A DNA stretch of 32,913 bases. Origin: Luteitalea sp. (GTDB lineage: Bacteria; Acidobacteriota; Vicinamibacteria; Vicinamibacterales; CAVVIG01). The notes beneath the pieces are model-generated. The model was not told the DNA's origin and searched no databases. It saw only the letters and a list, made by a program, of their open reading frames with translations. Positions 7,774 through 16,148 of this stretch are shown here, piece by piece (position 1 is the stretch's first letter; every line of letters starts with the position of its first letter). The position numbers and the translations under genes were made by a program. The stretch spans positions 1-32,913 of the forward strand of contig WHSN01000025.1 in the NCBI GenBank assembly GCA_009380045.1, written 5' to 3'.

Positions 7774-8178
7774 TCACTCCCAACTCCATCGCCTGGTCTC
7801 CGGTTCCCAAAACGCCCAGCAGTCCTGGCTCACCCCCTTGTCGAGAAGCTCGATCGGGAGATTGGACTCGTTGCCGGACGGCCGGATCAACTGATCGTTT
7901 GCGTACCAGGACGATTTCACCGTTCCCTTGTAGGGCTGCGTCTGGTCGTCGTTCGGCTCGATTGTCGCCGAATCGACATGGATCCGCCATTTCGCGTCAC
8001 CGCCGGCGCCATCAGGTCCGGCGAATCGCAGCTCGTCACCGTCTTGCTCGAAATCGCGAACGAAACGGTTCGAGGCGACCTGCTGGGCGAACGACTCCCG
8101 CAGGCTTTCCACGCCAGGCTGCCCGCATGCGGCCAGCGGCCAGGCGGCCAGTATCAGAACCACACGCAGAAATCGCAT
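7774..8178 (-). CDS. Small putative lipoprotein, function unknown
   Basis: A 134-residue protein with a lipoprotein signal: a hydrophobic stretch followed by the lipobox PLAAC, with the cysteine at residue 18. The frame is open far upstream (to 9219), but that part is antisense to the ThuA gene. The true start is set by the signal peptide, at ATG 8178 (a GTG at 8184 is possible). The mature part is polar, with blocks ESLRESFAQQVASNRFVRDF and CWAFWEPETRRWSWE. I do not recognise the family. It is divergent from the ThuA gene (66-base gap) and followed by NIPSNAP. Confidence 0.7.
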   Translation of the reverse strand: MRFLRVVLILAAWPLAACGQPGVESLRESFAQQVASNRFVRDFEQDGDELRFAGPDGAGGDAKWRIHVDSATIEPNDDQTQPYKGTVKSSWYANDQLIRPSGNESNLPIELLDKGVSQDCWAFWEPETRRWSWE

Positions 8179-8244
8179 TCTCACGTCACCTTCCCGCCGG
8201 CCGCCCCGGCTCTGCGGCCTTTCGTATCGATGCCGGCGAAGTAT

Positions 8245-9147
8245 ATGATGCGGCGCATGCGCCAATACATCATTCGTTTCGGCCTGCTCGCCCTTGTGGC
8301 TGCATCTGGTGTGAGCGCGACGGTTTCGACCACCACCGCTCAGGCGACCCAGGCGCAGCCCCGAAAAAAACTGCTCTTCCTGACCTATCCCGGTGTGGCC
8401 TACCACCAGAGTCTCGACCCGGCTGAGCAGGCGGTGACCGAGCTGGGCAAGGCCGGCGGGTTCGACGTCACCCTGGATCCTCGCCGGCCCAAGTCCCTGG
8501 AGGGCGCCGACAAGATCGACGTGTCGTTCATCACGCCGGAATACCTCGCTCAGTTCGACGGCTTGATGATGATGACCAACGGCAATCCGCCGTTCACCGA
8601 GGTGCAGAAACGGGCGATGGTGGACTTCGTCCGGAGCGGCAAAGCCCTGATCGGCGCCCACTGCGCAACCGTCACGTTCTACGATTATCCGCCGTACGGC
8701 GAAATGCTCGGCGCCTACTATCGGCGCTCGATGAGACAGGGCGCCATCGCGGTGTTGAAAGTCGAGGACCCGAATCACCCGGCGACAAGAATGCTCGGCG
8801 GGTTGACCTGGCCGGTCGTGGACGAGTTCTACCACTTCGCGAAGGAGCCGTGGGACGCCAGCCGGCCGACTGAAAACGTCAGCAGCCCTGGCAACTTCCG
8901 GATTCCGATGGGTTTCTCGCGGGACCGCGTCCACGTCCTCCTGAGCATCGACACGGAACGGACCGACATCAGCAAGCTGCCTGAAGTGACCCGGGGCGGC
9001 GACTACCCGCAGGCCTGGGAACGAACCTTCGGCAAGGGACGCGTATTCTACACCGCGCTGGGCCATCGCGCCGACATCTGGAGCAACGACCCGGTGTTTC
9101 GGGCGCACATCACCGGCGGCATCCGGTGGGCGCTCGGGATCGAATAG
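8245..9147 (+). CDS. ThuA domain-containing protein, exported
   Basis: About 300 residues. After a signal sequence (hydrophobic stretch, then STTTAQATQAQ) comes a ThuA-like domain with a glutamine-amidotransferase-like fold: KKLLFLTYPGVAYHQSL, then FDGLMMMTNGNPPFTEVQKR, then GKALIGAHCATVTFYDYPPYGEMLGAYY, then HPATRMLGGLTWPVVDEFYHF, and GKGRVFYTALGHR near the end. The last block is a strong ThuA signature. ThuA was named for trehalose utilisation in rhizobia, but most exported members act on unknown sugars. The frame is open to 7978. ATG 8245 or 8248 is preferred because it sits just before the signal peptide and after GGCGAAG; 8230 and 8257 are alternatives. It is divergent from the lipoprotein and converges with 9158-9856 across a 10-base gap. 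Confidence 0.87.
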   Translation: MMRRMRQYIIRFGLLALVAASGVSATVSTTTAQATQAQPRKKLLFLTYPGVAYHQSLDPAEQAVTELGKAGGFDVTLDPRRPKSLEGADKIDVSFITPEYLAQFDGLMMMTNGNPPFTEVQKRAMVDFVRSGKALIGAHCATVTFYDYPPYGEMLGAYYRRSMRQGAIAVLKVEDPNHPATRMLGGLTWPVVDEFYHFAKEPWDASRPTENVSSPGNFRIPMGFSRDRVHVLLSIDTERTDISKLPEVTRGGDYPQAWERTFGKGRVFYTALGHRADIWSNDPVFRAHITGGIRWALGIE

Positions 9148-9157
9148 GCCGCGCGAT

Positions 9158-9856
9158 CTATTTTTCCCAGCGCGCGGCAACCCATTGGCCGGCGCGACGA
9201 AGCGCGTCGACGTAGCCACCCATCTGATAGTGGCCGACGCCGCTCAGCTCTTCGAATCTGACGGCACGTCCCAGTTGTTCCAGTGCCTTGGCGTTCTGCG
9301 CTGCCGGTTCGAACGGCACCACCTGATCGTTGCGGCTGTGGATGATGTAGGTGGGCATCGTGCCCAGGCGCTCGGTCGCTTCGCCGGCGACCGAGGCGGC
9401 GATCGGAATCGCCGCCGTGAAAATGTCAGCATGGTGCGAGGCCATGAACCAGGTGCCGCGGCCGCCCATGCTGAAGCCGGTGACCAGAATTCGTCGCTTG
9501 TCGATCGTGTACTCGCCGAGCACGCTCTCGAGCAGAGCCATGACGGCGCGGTCCGACACCGGATCGGTCCAGGACCGAACCGGCGCGTCCGGCGCCACGA
9601 CGATCGCGTCCAGCGCGCCGAGAGCCGGCAGCACGATCTGACGCATGAAGGCGCTGCCCTGATACGCCACCCGTTCGCCACCAGGGTGGAGCGCCAGGAC
9701 CAGCGGGCGCGGCTCGCCAGCCGTGTAGCTCGCCGGCACGGCGATGCCGTAGGTGATCGGGCCGGCCTCCGCAAAAGCGAGCGTCCGGTTCTGCACCCGC
9801 GCCGGCGCGGAGGTCGTCGCCTGTGCGAGCAGCATGCTCGCGAGCAGAAGCCTCAT
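9158..9856 (-). CDS. Secreted alpha/beta hydrolase, feruloyl esterase / PHB depolymerase-like
   Basis: A 232-residue protein with a short signal peptide (MRLLLASMLLAQATTSAPA) and an esterase-type alpha/beta-hydrolase domain. It shows the oxyanion region PLVLALHPGGERVAYQGS, the nucleophile elbow GFSMGGRGTW (GxSxG), a likely acid region at IIHSRNDQVVPFE, and the catalytic histidine in GVGHYQMGGY. This order fits the LpqC / feruloyl esterase / poly(3-hydroxybutyrate) depolymerase group. The start follows the stop of 9858-10871 by one base (TGAGATG), so the two are translationally coupled. It is the last gene of an operon with the MBL-fold hydrolase. The natural ester substrate is unknown. Confidence 0.85.
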   Translation of the reverse strand: MRLLLASMLLAQATTSAPARVQNRTLAFAEAGPITYGIAVPASYTAGEPRPLVLALHPGGERVAYQGSAFMRQIVLPALGALDAIVVAPDAPVRSWTDPVSDRAVMALLESVLGEYTIDKRRILVTGFSMGGRGTWFMASHHADIFTAAIPIAASVAGEATERLGTMPTYIIHSRNDQVVPFEPAAQNAKALEQLGRAVRFEELSGVGHYQMGGYVDALRRAGQWVAARWEK

Positions 9857-9857
9857 C

Positions 9858-10871
9858 TCATCGCGACCCTTTCTTGCGCGCCTCTTCCGCCGCCTTCTCT
9901 TCCGCCCGTGCGCCGGCCAGGATCCCCTTCAGCCCGTAGTTGCCCTCGTGGCACGCGTATTCGTACATGCTTCCCGCGGTCTTCGGCATCGGCATTTGCA
10001 CGGTCCATGGCCTCGTCCAGGTGGACGGATCCTCGAAGGTCACTTCGTAGTTGAGCGTCTCCGCATCGGCGCGGCTGATGCGCTCGATCATGCGCAGCCC
10101 GTCGGTCGATCCTCTGAAGTTGGTCTTGTCGCTGAAGTTGGTCGTCTCGACCACCAGTGTGTTGCCCTCCCAGCGACCGCGGGAATCGCCGAGCCACTGG
10201 CGTACGCTCGGCGGAAGGTGCGGGCGACCGTCCAGCGGAATGACGCGAGCCTCGTGAATCTGCTCGTGGAGAACGACCACCGCGTCAGCGGACTGGAAGA
10301 TCTGGAAGTTCGCGTTGTAGGCGCCGCTCGCCAGCCTCGACGATCCCTGCGTGATGCACCGCTCCCACAAGCTGCGATCCAGCCACGAGTCCGCCCCGCG
10401 GCCGCCGGTCCCGAGTGAGCCGACAGGCCGGGTTGATTCCAGCTTGGCCCGCTCCTCCGCCCGGGCCGTGAGCGGCGGAACTTTCCCGTCCGGCGGATCC
10501 ACAATCAGCGACGTTCGCCTGGTAGAGACGACCTTGGTCGCCCGATCCCACCAGAAATCGTTGTAGGCGCTGCTGACGTCCCGGCCGATGTCGGAGGGCC
10601 GTTCCTCGTCGGTGTTGGCGAGAATCGCCGCCTGTTCGAGCTGCGCGGCTTCCTCTTCCGTCAGGAACTCCCGGCCCTCCAGCTGCTTCGGACGCTCCAG
10701 AGGCGTGATGCTGTGGCGGTCCCATGTTCCCTGCAGGTCGGGGTGACCCCACGGGGTGCGCGGCGGCGGCGCGGTGGTGTCCTTCTGCTGGCCGGTCGCC
10801 GGGCTGGTGGCCACCAGGACGCCGAGCACGACCATGGCTGCACCGATCGACCTCGGAAATGAACGACGCAT
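9858..10871 (-). CDS. Secreted PDLQGxW-family protein (copy 1), function unknown
   Basis: About 337 residues with a Sec signal peptide, then the hallmark PPPRTPWGHPDLQGTWDRHS and TPLERPKQLEGREFLTEEE. The C-terminal half has further blocks shared with the copies at 27410 and 29238: VDPPDGKVPPLT, RCIT, IPLDGRPHLPPSVRQWLGDS, RGRWEGNTLVVETTNFSDKT and YEYACHEGNYGL. The family is common in acidobacterial genomes but I know of no assigned function. The conserved ACHEGN suggests a metal-binding or active-site residue pair (inference). GGAGG 7 bases before ATG 10871 decides the start over the upstream ATG 10895. It is the middle gene of the operon MBL hydrolase, this protein, alpha/beta hydrolase. Confidence 0.85.
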   Translation of the reverse strand: MRRSFPRSIGAAMVVLGVLVATSPATGQQKDTTAPPPRTPWGHPDLQGTWDRHSITPLERPKQLEGREFLTEEEAAQLEQAAILANTDEERPSDIGRDVSSAYNDFWWDRATKVVSTRRTSLIVDPPDGKVPPLTARAEERAKLESTRPVGSLGTGGRGADSWLDRSLWERCITQGSSRLASGAYNANFQIFQSADAVVVLHEQIHEARVIPLDGRPHLPPSVRQWLGDSRGRWEGNTLVVETTNFSDKTNFRGSTDGLRMIERISRADAETLNYEVTFEDPSTWTRPWTVQMPMPKTAGSMYEYACHEGNYGLKGILAGARAEEKAAEEARKKGSR

Positions 10872-10894
10872 CTTTCGACCTCCGGTTGAACGCA

Positions 10895-11806
10895 TTACGC
10901 TTTCGCGGTCAGCTCTTCGTACGCCATCTGCAACGTGCCGGTGGGGACGCCTTCGAAACCCGTGAATCCTGGCAGCGCGGCGACCTTCGTGATTTCGTCA
11001 GCGGACTTGCCGGCCGAAATCCCTTTCTGCACGTAGTCGAGCAGCGCCGTGAAGTAGTCCCGGAACCCCAGCAAGTCGGCGCGCGACCCCTTCACCGGCA
11101 TGCCGGCCTTGGCGTGCCCGAAGATGTAGATCGTGTCGGCGCCGTGCTCCTTCGTCACCTGGTCGAGAAGGGCAATCCAGTTCTTGATCGAGGCGCCGGA
11201 CGGCCGGTCGACGCGCGGGTGCCGGTTGCTGAACATCAAGTCTCCCATGTGAACGACGTTGGCGCGCTCGAAGAATACCGCGACGTCACCGCTGGTGTGC
11301 CCGGGGCCGTAGTACTTCGCGGTCACCACCTCGTTGCCGACGTTGGCCTTCCAGCTGTCCTTGAAGGTCTCGTCGGGATACGCCTGCGCGTCTTCGGTCT
11401 TGGCGGCAGCGGCCTGTTTCTTCTGCAGCCCCGGTTCGTTTTCGTGCGCCACCATCTTGATCGCCGACGACCGCAGGAGCTTGTTCCCGCCAGTGTGGTC
11501 GCCGTGATGATGCGTGTTGATGAAGACGTCGATCTTGCGCTGGGTCCGCGACTTGAGCCCGTCGAGGAACATCTGTGCGGTGTCCGGGAACTGGCTGTCC
11601 ACGACGACCACCGCATCGGGGCCTACGAACCAGCCGATCGTGCCACCTCGCGCGGTGAAGGTGCCCACGTTGCTCCGCAGGGCCTCGAACGTCGGAACGA
11701 CGGGCGGGGCCGGTGTCTGTTGACCGAGGAGGCTCGCGGGTCGCAGGGCGCCGGCGGTTACGGCAAGCGAGGAAGTCACGATGAACTCGCGTCGGCTCAA
11801 CGGCAT
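10895..11806 (-). CDS. MBL-fold metallo-hydrolase, exported by Tat
   Basis: A 303-residue protein. The N-terminus MPLSRREFIVTSS has the twin-arginine pattern, followed by a hydrophobic stretch. The metallo-beta-lactamase fold shows its metal ligands in order: NTHHHGDHTGG (HxHxDH), GPGHTSGD, HMGDLMFS and IFGHAKAG. The general architecture resembles the SoxH / quinoprotein-relay hydrolase group more than true beta-lactamases. A lactamase, lactonase or thioesterase-type hydrolysis in the periplasm is possible; the substrate is unknown. AGGAG 7 bases before the ATG supports the start. It is the first gene of a three-gene operon running to 9158. Confidence 0.9.
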   Translation of the reverse strand: MPLSRREFIVTSSLAVTAGALRPASLLGQQTPAPPVVPTFEALRSNVGTFTARGGTIGWFVGPDAVVVVDSQFPDTAQMFLDGLKSRTQRKIDVFINTHHHGDHTGGNKLLRSSAIKMVAHENEPGLQKKQAAAAKTEDAQAYPDETFKDSWKANVGNEVVTAKYYGPGHTSGDVAVFFERANVVHMGDLMFSNRHPRVDRPSGASIKNWIALLDQVTKEHGADTIYIFGHAKAGMPVKGSRADLLGFRDYFTALLDYVQKGISAGKSADEITKVAALPGFTGFEGVPTGTLQMAYEELTAKA

Positions 11807-11881
11807 AATGTGGCTCCTGTCAGAGAAGGGTGCGGCGCAGGGCGGCTCAGTCGGATCATACGACGGCGGAGCTCCTTCGGC

Positions 11882-11910
11882 TTACAACGGCTTGTTGCGC
11901 AACATGTCAA
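11882..11910 (-). promoter_or_regulatory. Candidate promoter with a palindromic operator in its spacer
   Basis: On the minus strand a perfect TTGACA lies at 11905-11910. A 17-base spacer leads to TTGTAA (11882-11887), which is a poor -10. The spacer contains the perfect 12-bp palindrome TGTTGCGCAACA (11893-11904), abutting the -35. It lies about 75 bases upstream of the MBL-fold hydrolase operon. A repressor bound there would block the polymerase. The -10 is weak, so the promoter call is tentative. Confidence 0.4.
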
Positions 11911-12098
11911 AAAGCCCTTTCGCCGTTGAGGCCTTTCGCAGAGAATTTCGCAAGTCGGTTCAGCTCGAGACACCTCAAGCTCATGCACACAAGCGACGCC
12001 GGCGACGAATTGATGGCGGAGACGATCGATCTCGAGAAGTTCGCCGCGCGTCCGGCTGCGCCGCGAGGCGCGGCCGATAGCCGCCGGAAACCTTTGCC

Positions 12099-12791
12099 AT
12101 GACCGGCCGCCGGCGACGCATCATCGTCTTCGACGTCAACGAGACGCTCCTCGACGTCACCGCCCTCGAGCCGCTCTTTGCGCAGGCATTCGGCGACCTC
12201 CGCGTGCTTCGAGAGTGGTTTGCCACGGTGTTGCTCTACTCCGAGGTCGTCACGCTGGCCGGCCCGTACGCCGACTTCACCGCCATCGGCGGTGCGGCGC
12301 TCGACATGATCGCCACCAGCCGCGGGGTCGCGCTGTCGGCCGGGGACCGCACGAACATCGTCGCTGGCATGCGCGCGCTGCCGGCCCACCCGGATGTCAG
12401 AGACGGGCTGACGCGGTTGAAGGAGGCCGGCTTTCGGCTCGTCACCCTGACCAACTCGGCCCCGGCCGCGATGGAGCAGCAGATCGGCCACGCCGGTCTC
12501 TCGGACTGCTTCGAACGGACCTTTTCGGTCGACGCCGTTCGCCGCTTCAAACCTGCGCCCGAACCGTACCGCTTCGCGGCGACCCAACTCGGCGTCGGGA
12601 CCGGTTCGCTGCGGATGGTGGCGGCCCACGCCTGGGACGTGCTCGGGGCGATGCAGGCTGGTTGCGCGGCTGCGTTCGTCGCGCGACCCGGGAAGGCCGT
12701 CTATCCCCTCGGACCGGCGCCGGACATCATCGCACCTGACCTGCGCGCCATCGCGGAACAGATCGTCGCGACCGACGACCCGCACGAGTAG
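12099..12791 (+). CDS. Haloacid dehalogenase type II-like HAD hydrolase
   Basis: A 230-residue HAD protein. Motif I is FDVNETLLD, with the nucleophile aspartate at about residue 11 and the DxNxT pattern of 2-haloacid dehalogenases rather than the DxDxT of phosphatases. Motif II is LVTLTNSAP. The lysine region is RFKPAPEPYRFAA. Motif III is MVAAHAWDVLGA, where type II dehalogenases commonly have S(A/S)NxWD; a histidine replaces the asparagine. 2-Haloacid dehalogenases hydrolyse L-2-haloacids to D-2-hydroxyacids. There is no signal peptide, so it is cytoplasmic. The ribosome binding site is weak. The start overlaps the stop of a short upstream reading frame (ATGA), which I do not consider a proven gene. 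Whether halogenated acids are the real substrate is open. Confidence 0.85.
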   Translation: MTGRRRRIIVFDVNETLLDVTALEPLFAQAFGDLRVLREWFATVLLYSEVVTLAGPYADFTAIGGAALDMIATSRGVALSAGDRTNIVAGMRALPAHPDVRDGLTRLKEAGFRLVTLTNSAPAAMEQQIGHAGLSDCFERTFSVDAVRRFKPAPEPYRFAATQLGVGTGSLRMVAAHAWDVLGAMQAGCAAAFVARPGKAVYPLGPAPDIIAPDLRAIAEQIVATDDPHE

Positions 12792-12832
12792 CACTCGGCA
12801 ATCTGTCGAGGAATTCAGGATCTCTTCAGATG

Positions 12833-12854
12833 ATTGCACCGGGACCGGTGCGAT
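12833..12854. promoter_or_regulatory. Inverted repeat upstream of the cytochrome gene
   Basis: GCACCGG (12836-12842) and CCGGTGC (12845-12851) are perfect arms around a 2-base centre. The symmetry extends to 10 bases per side with one mismatch. It lies 41 bases after the HAD stop and about 60 before the cytochrome start. The short loop favours a protein-binding site over a terminator. Confidence 0.4.
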
Positions 12855-12912
12855 ACAGTGACTCGTAGATGATCTGCGCGGTACATCCCGTGCTCCGATC
12901 CGAGGAGGAATG

Positions 12913-13539
12913 ATGCAGAGGGCTCAGATGCTCCTGGTCTGTGCGACCGCGGGGCTGGCGGGAATCGTCGCGACGGCGCAGCAGACTCCTCCCGGTCCCG
13001 CGCCGGCCAGACGATCCACTGCACGGCGCCCGGCCGGCGCCCGGTCTCCCTATCGGCCGGCCGCGACCGTCCAAGACTTGATGGCCGGGATGATCGATCC
13101 AGCGTCGAAAGTCGTGTTCAGAGCCGTATCGTCAGAGGTGACAACCAGCGGAACCGTGGAAACGGCGCCCGAGACCGACGGTGAGTGGGCGGTGGTGCGA
13201 AAAAATGCCTTGATGATGGTGGAAGGGGCCAATCTCTTGATGATGCCCGGACGCCGCATCGCCCTGCCGCAGTTCGCCAATCAGCACAACGACGGCGAGC
13301 TGGCGCCCGCCGAAATCGAAATCAGGGTAGCCAAAGCGCGCGGGGAGTGGAACAAGCTCGCGGCCGAGTTCCGCGCCGCCGCCTTGGTCGCCTTGAAGGC
13401 AGCGGACGACAGGAAAACGGACGATTTCTCCGGCGCGAACGAGGCGCTCGACACGGCATGCGAGAGCTGCCACCTGCGGTTCTGGTACCCCGACCAGGAG
13501 AAGCTGCTGCAGGATGCGCCGAAGCCGGGTCAGTTCTAA
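12913..13539 (+). CDS. Exported class II-like cytochrome c (cytochrome c'-like)
   Basis: A protein of about 208 residues with a signal peptide ending near VATAQQ, a proline- and arginine-rich linker, and a helical domain. That domain opens with TVQDLMAGMIDPASKVVF and contains NALMMVEGANLLMMPGRR. A single haem-binding motif, CESCH, lies close to the C-terminus (about residue 183). One CxxCH near the end of a helical protein is the layout of class II cytochromes c'. It is a paralogue of 30644-31108, which shares the IDPAxxVV and NLLMM blocks. GAGGAGG at 12902-12908 serves ATG 12913 better than ATG 12910. The role may be periplasmic electron transfer or gas-ligand binding; the sequence does not decide. 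Confidence 0.85.
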   Translation: MQRAQMLLVCATAGLAGIVATAQQTPPGPAPARRSTARRPAGARSPYRPAATVQDLMAGMIDPASKVVFRAVSSEVTTSGTVETAPETDGEWAVVRKNALMMVEGANLLMMPGRRIALPQFANQHNDGELAPAEIEIRVAKARGEWNKLAAEFRAAALVALKAADDRKTDDFSGANEALDTACESCHLRFWYPDQEKLLQDAPKPGQF

Positions 13540-13736
13540 AGGAAGACGCGTCCGCGGTTTGGCAGACAGCGCGCTGAGCGGGGACATCGACAATCAGATG
13601 CGTGCCACGGCTGCCTCCGCCGGCTTTTGGCTCATGAAAGCTGGCTCCGGCGGCCAACGGAAAGGTGTATCTTGACACCGCCGACGTCGTTAGAGATGAC
13701 CCGCTACCGACGGCGCCAAACTGACGCGAGCGTGCC

Positions 13737-16100
13737 TCACAACCGGAACAGCCTGGTAATCTTGACCACCAGCGCCCGGTTCGCGAGCTCGGGGAACCGG
13801 GCGCCCAGCGTGTCACGCTGCTCGTCGAAGACGACGAACAGCTCGCTGCCGGGCTGGTATTCCCAGCGAAGTCGCACGTTGACGCCGACCGCGTGACTTG
13901 CGGAGTTGTACTGCAGCAGCGCGCTGGCGAACATGAGCGGCGTCATCGTGTGGGTGACGCGGGAGCCGAGGAGATGGGTCACGAACGCCCCCTCGACGAG
14001 CTTGACGCGATTCAATGAATAGGTCGGCTCGATCGACAGCTGCGGCGACAGGTTCATGCGCCCCTGGGTGAGGGTGAACGCGGTCTTGTGGCCGTTGTAG
14101 AACGTGCCGTGCTCCGCCGCGACGTTGCCCGAGATCCGGCGCTGGCGGCCGAAGTCGACGCCGACGCGGCCCGTGGCGAACTCGTACTCCCCGCTCGGGA
14201 GCGTGACGCCAGACCCGATGCCGAACGGCGCCGGTAGAAACTCGAAGGTGCGCGAATACGCGACCTCGAAACGATCGCTGCTCTGGAATTCGGCGGCGAA
14301 CTCGCCATCCCAGCTCCGGGTTTCGAGCTGGCCGGCGCCATTCTCAACGTAGTTGAGCGTGCCGGTGTAGAAGAACTTCCGGACCGCCTTGATCGCTTCT
14401 GGCCGCGGACTGAACCGAAACTGGCCGAAGCTGCGCCGCATGTCGTCGCGCCGTACGAATCCCACCTCCGGGTTGAAGTCATCGCCGACGATGAGGCGCT
14501 CTGCCTGGACGCCGTACCGATCGCCGTTGTAGTCGAGCTGAGCGCGATAGCTGGTGTCGTCGCCCGACAGTCCGTCGGTGTGCGTCCGCGCCCAGTAGGT
14601 GTTGATGGTCAACATGTCGGACAGGACGAAGGCGGCGTCGGCGCCGTAGGCCTGGTTCGTGCCGGCGCCGCTCGCGCCGACCGATCGGGCGGTCGCGAGC
14701 ACACCGACGCTGCTCCTGCGCAAGATGTCGCCCTTCAGCCGGAGCACCGAAAAATTGGTGGCGCGCGCGGCCGAGTCGTCGTCTTCGCCCGACTGGACGT
14801 TCAGCACACCGAGCGCGAACCGGCCGACGCGTCCGGTCAACCGCCCCCCGGCGACGATCGGTATCGGCCGGCCCCTGTCAAGGCCAATCCGACGGCTGTA
14901 GAACAACATCGGCGTGTCGGTCACCATGTTCGGCATTCCACTGGTGACACCGCCAAAAGTGAACGTCCCCTGATTCTCGAGAAAGAAATCGCGCTTCTCA
15001 GGGAACGACAGATTGAACCGCGTGAGGTTGACCTGTTGCTCGTCCGCCTCGACCTGCGCGAAGTCGGTGTTGTAGGTCAGATCGGCTGTCAGGCCCTGCG
15101 TGATTCCATATTTCAGGTCGACGCCGACGTCGGCGCCGAGCGCGTTGAGGACCGGCGGCGTTGCCAGCCGATCGCTCGTCATGTTGGCGTTGGCGAACGG
15201 CTTCATCTCGAGGTTCCTGGTTTGCGCCGGCGCTTCCAACCCGGTGACCGTTGCCGCGAGCGACGCCCTGAAGTGCCCTGCGCGGCCGTGCACCGCCGCA
15301 ATCGGGGTCAGATAGGAGACCTCGTTCTTCCACCGGTTGACACGCCGTGCGTTGAAGCCCCAGATCTGCGCGCGCCCGGGCCGGAAGCGCAGCGACTTGA
15401 ACGGCAGCGCGGCTTCCACGACCCAGCCGCCCTCGAACCGTCCAACCTTGACGTCCCACACCGGATTCCAGTCGCGATTCAGTTGCCGTTCGTTGGTGAC
15501 CTGGCCGTCGAGGCGCCCGCCGACCGGCGTGACTTCGAAGATGACGCCGTTCCGGCGATCGTAGAACGTGTCGAACATCCAGGCGAAGTTGTCGTTCTGC
15601 GGGACGTTGGCGCCGTCGCGGCGCATCTCGTTCGCGACCAGGCGCTCCGGCCGGCTCTCCCAGCAGCGCGCGGTGACGATCACGCTGTCGCCGTCAAAGA
15701 AGATCCAGACCTCGGTTTTCTCCGTCGCGGGAGCGCCCTCGGACGGGTCGTTCTGGATGAAGTCCGAGATCGACGGCACGGTTGCGTAGACGGCTTCGTC
15801 CAGCTGGCCGTCAATCTGAATCGGCGTCGTCAGCCGCACCGCGCGAATCGTCACCCGCCCCGATTCATCTCGCGCGACCACGGCCGGAGGCAGCGGCGCC
15901 GCCGGGCCGTCGAACGTGAAGGGAGCCCCGGCGGAGGCCGGCGCCGCCGCATCTGGTGCACGGAGGAGCGGCCCGGTCTGACCGGCGCCTGCGGCGCGGG
16001 CGACCACGAGCAGGCAGACGATCGCGTACCCACAGGATTGCAAGATTGCAAAATAGCGGGACAAGGGGATAGCGGAAAGGCAGCGAGCCAGGCGACCCAT
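13737..16100 (-). CDS. DUF5916 outer-membrane protein with N-terminal CBM9-like domain
   Basis: A 787-residue protein. After a signal-like N-terminus comes a CBM9-like sandwich: IRAVRLTTPIQIDGQLDEAVY, then FIQNDPSEGAPATEKTEVWI, then NDNFAWMFDTFYDRRNG. The DUF5916 part follows, with VEAALPFKSLRFRPG and FNARRVNRWKNEVSYLTPI, and then a long beta-rich barrel-like part (FSFPEKRDFFLENQGTF region and many alternating strands) ending LVVKITRLFRL. Proteins of this type are common near TonB receptors and metalloproteases in Acidobacteria and Bacteroidetes. They are thought to sit in the outer membrane; the ligand is unknown. The start at 16100 is uncertain: the signal peptide is preceded by about 25 extra residues and the region holds inverted repeats. 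Confidence 0.87.
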   Translation of the reverse strand: MGRLARCLSAIPLSRYFAILQSCGYAIVCLLVVARAAGAGQTGPLLRAPDAAAPASAGAPFTFDGPAAPLPPAVVARDESGRVTIRAVRLTTPIQIDGQLDEAVYATVPSISDFIQNDPSEGAPATEKTEVWIFFDGDSVIVTARCWESRPERLVANEMRRDGANVPQNDNFAWMFDTFYDRRNGVIFEVTPVGGRLDGQVTNERQLNRDWNPVWDVKVGRFEGGWVVEAALPFKSLRFRPGRAQIWGFNARRVNRWKNEVSYLTPIAAVHGRAGHFRASLAATVTGLEAPAQTRNLEMKPFANANMTSDRLATPPVLNALGADVGVDLKYGITQGLTADLTYNTDFAQVEADEQQVNLTRFNLSFPEKRDFFLENQGTFTFGGVTSGMPNMVTDTPMLFYSRRIGLDRGRPIPIVAGGRLTGRVGRFALGVLNVQSGEDDDSAARATNFSVLRLKGDILRRSSVGVLATARSVGASGAGTNQAYGADAAFVLSDMLTINTYWARTHTDGLSGDDTSYRAQLDYNGDRYGVQAERLIVGDDFNPEVGFVRRDDMRRSFGQFRFSPRPEAIKAVRKFFYTGTLNYVENGAGQLETRSWDGEFAAEFQSSDRFEVAYSRTFEFLPAPFGIGSGVTLPSGEYEFATGRVGVDFGRQRRISGNVAAEHGTFYNGHKTAFTLTQGRMNLSPQLSIEPTYSLNRVKLVEGAFVTHLLGSRVTHTMTPLMFASALLQYNSASHAVGVNVRLRWEYQPGSELFVVFDEQRDTLGARFPELANRALVVKITRLFRL

Positions 16101-16130
16101 CGTTCCTAGTGTCCTACGATCCCGCTATCC
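16067..16130. repeat. Inverted repeat spanning the DUF5916 gene start
   Basis: GGATAGCGG (16067-16075) is inverted as CCGCTATCC (16122-16130). A further near copy of the left arm, AATAGCGGG, lies at 16052-16060. The ATG at 16100 and its leader fall inside the loop, so the mRNA could fold over its own ribosome binding site. The same stretch carries GATTGCAA-type direct repeats (16036-16050), suggesting a small intergenic repeat that has entered the 5' end of the gene. Confidence 0.45.
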
Positions 16131-16148
16131 TGCCATTTCCGCCGCACG

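Noticed and set aside
8185-9219. Upstream extension of the small lipoprotein frame to 9219
   Set aside because: The extension is antisense to the ThuA gene, and the lipoprotein signal fixes the start at 8178.
11983-12102. 39-codon frame (MHTSDAGDELMAETIDLEKF...) overlapping the dehalogenase start by ATGA
   Set aside because: It has no ribosome binding site and no recognisable domain. The overlap is suggestive but not enough for a gene call.
14580-16109. 509-codon open frame on the plus strand
   Set aside because: It is antisense to the DUF5916 gene, arginine-rich shadow sequence typical of high-GC codon use.
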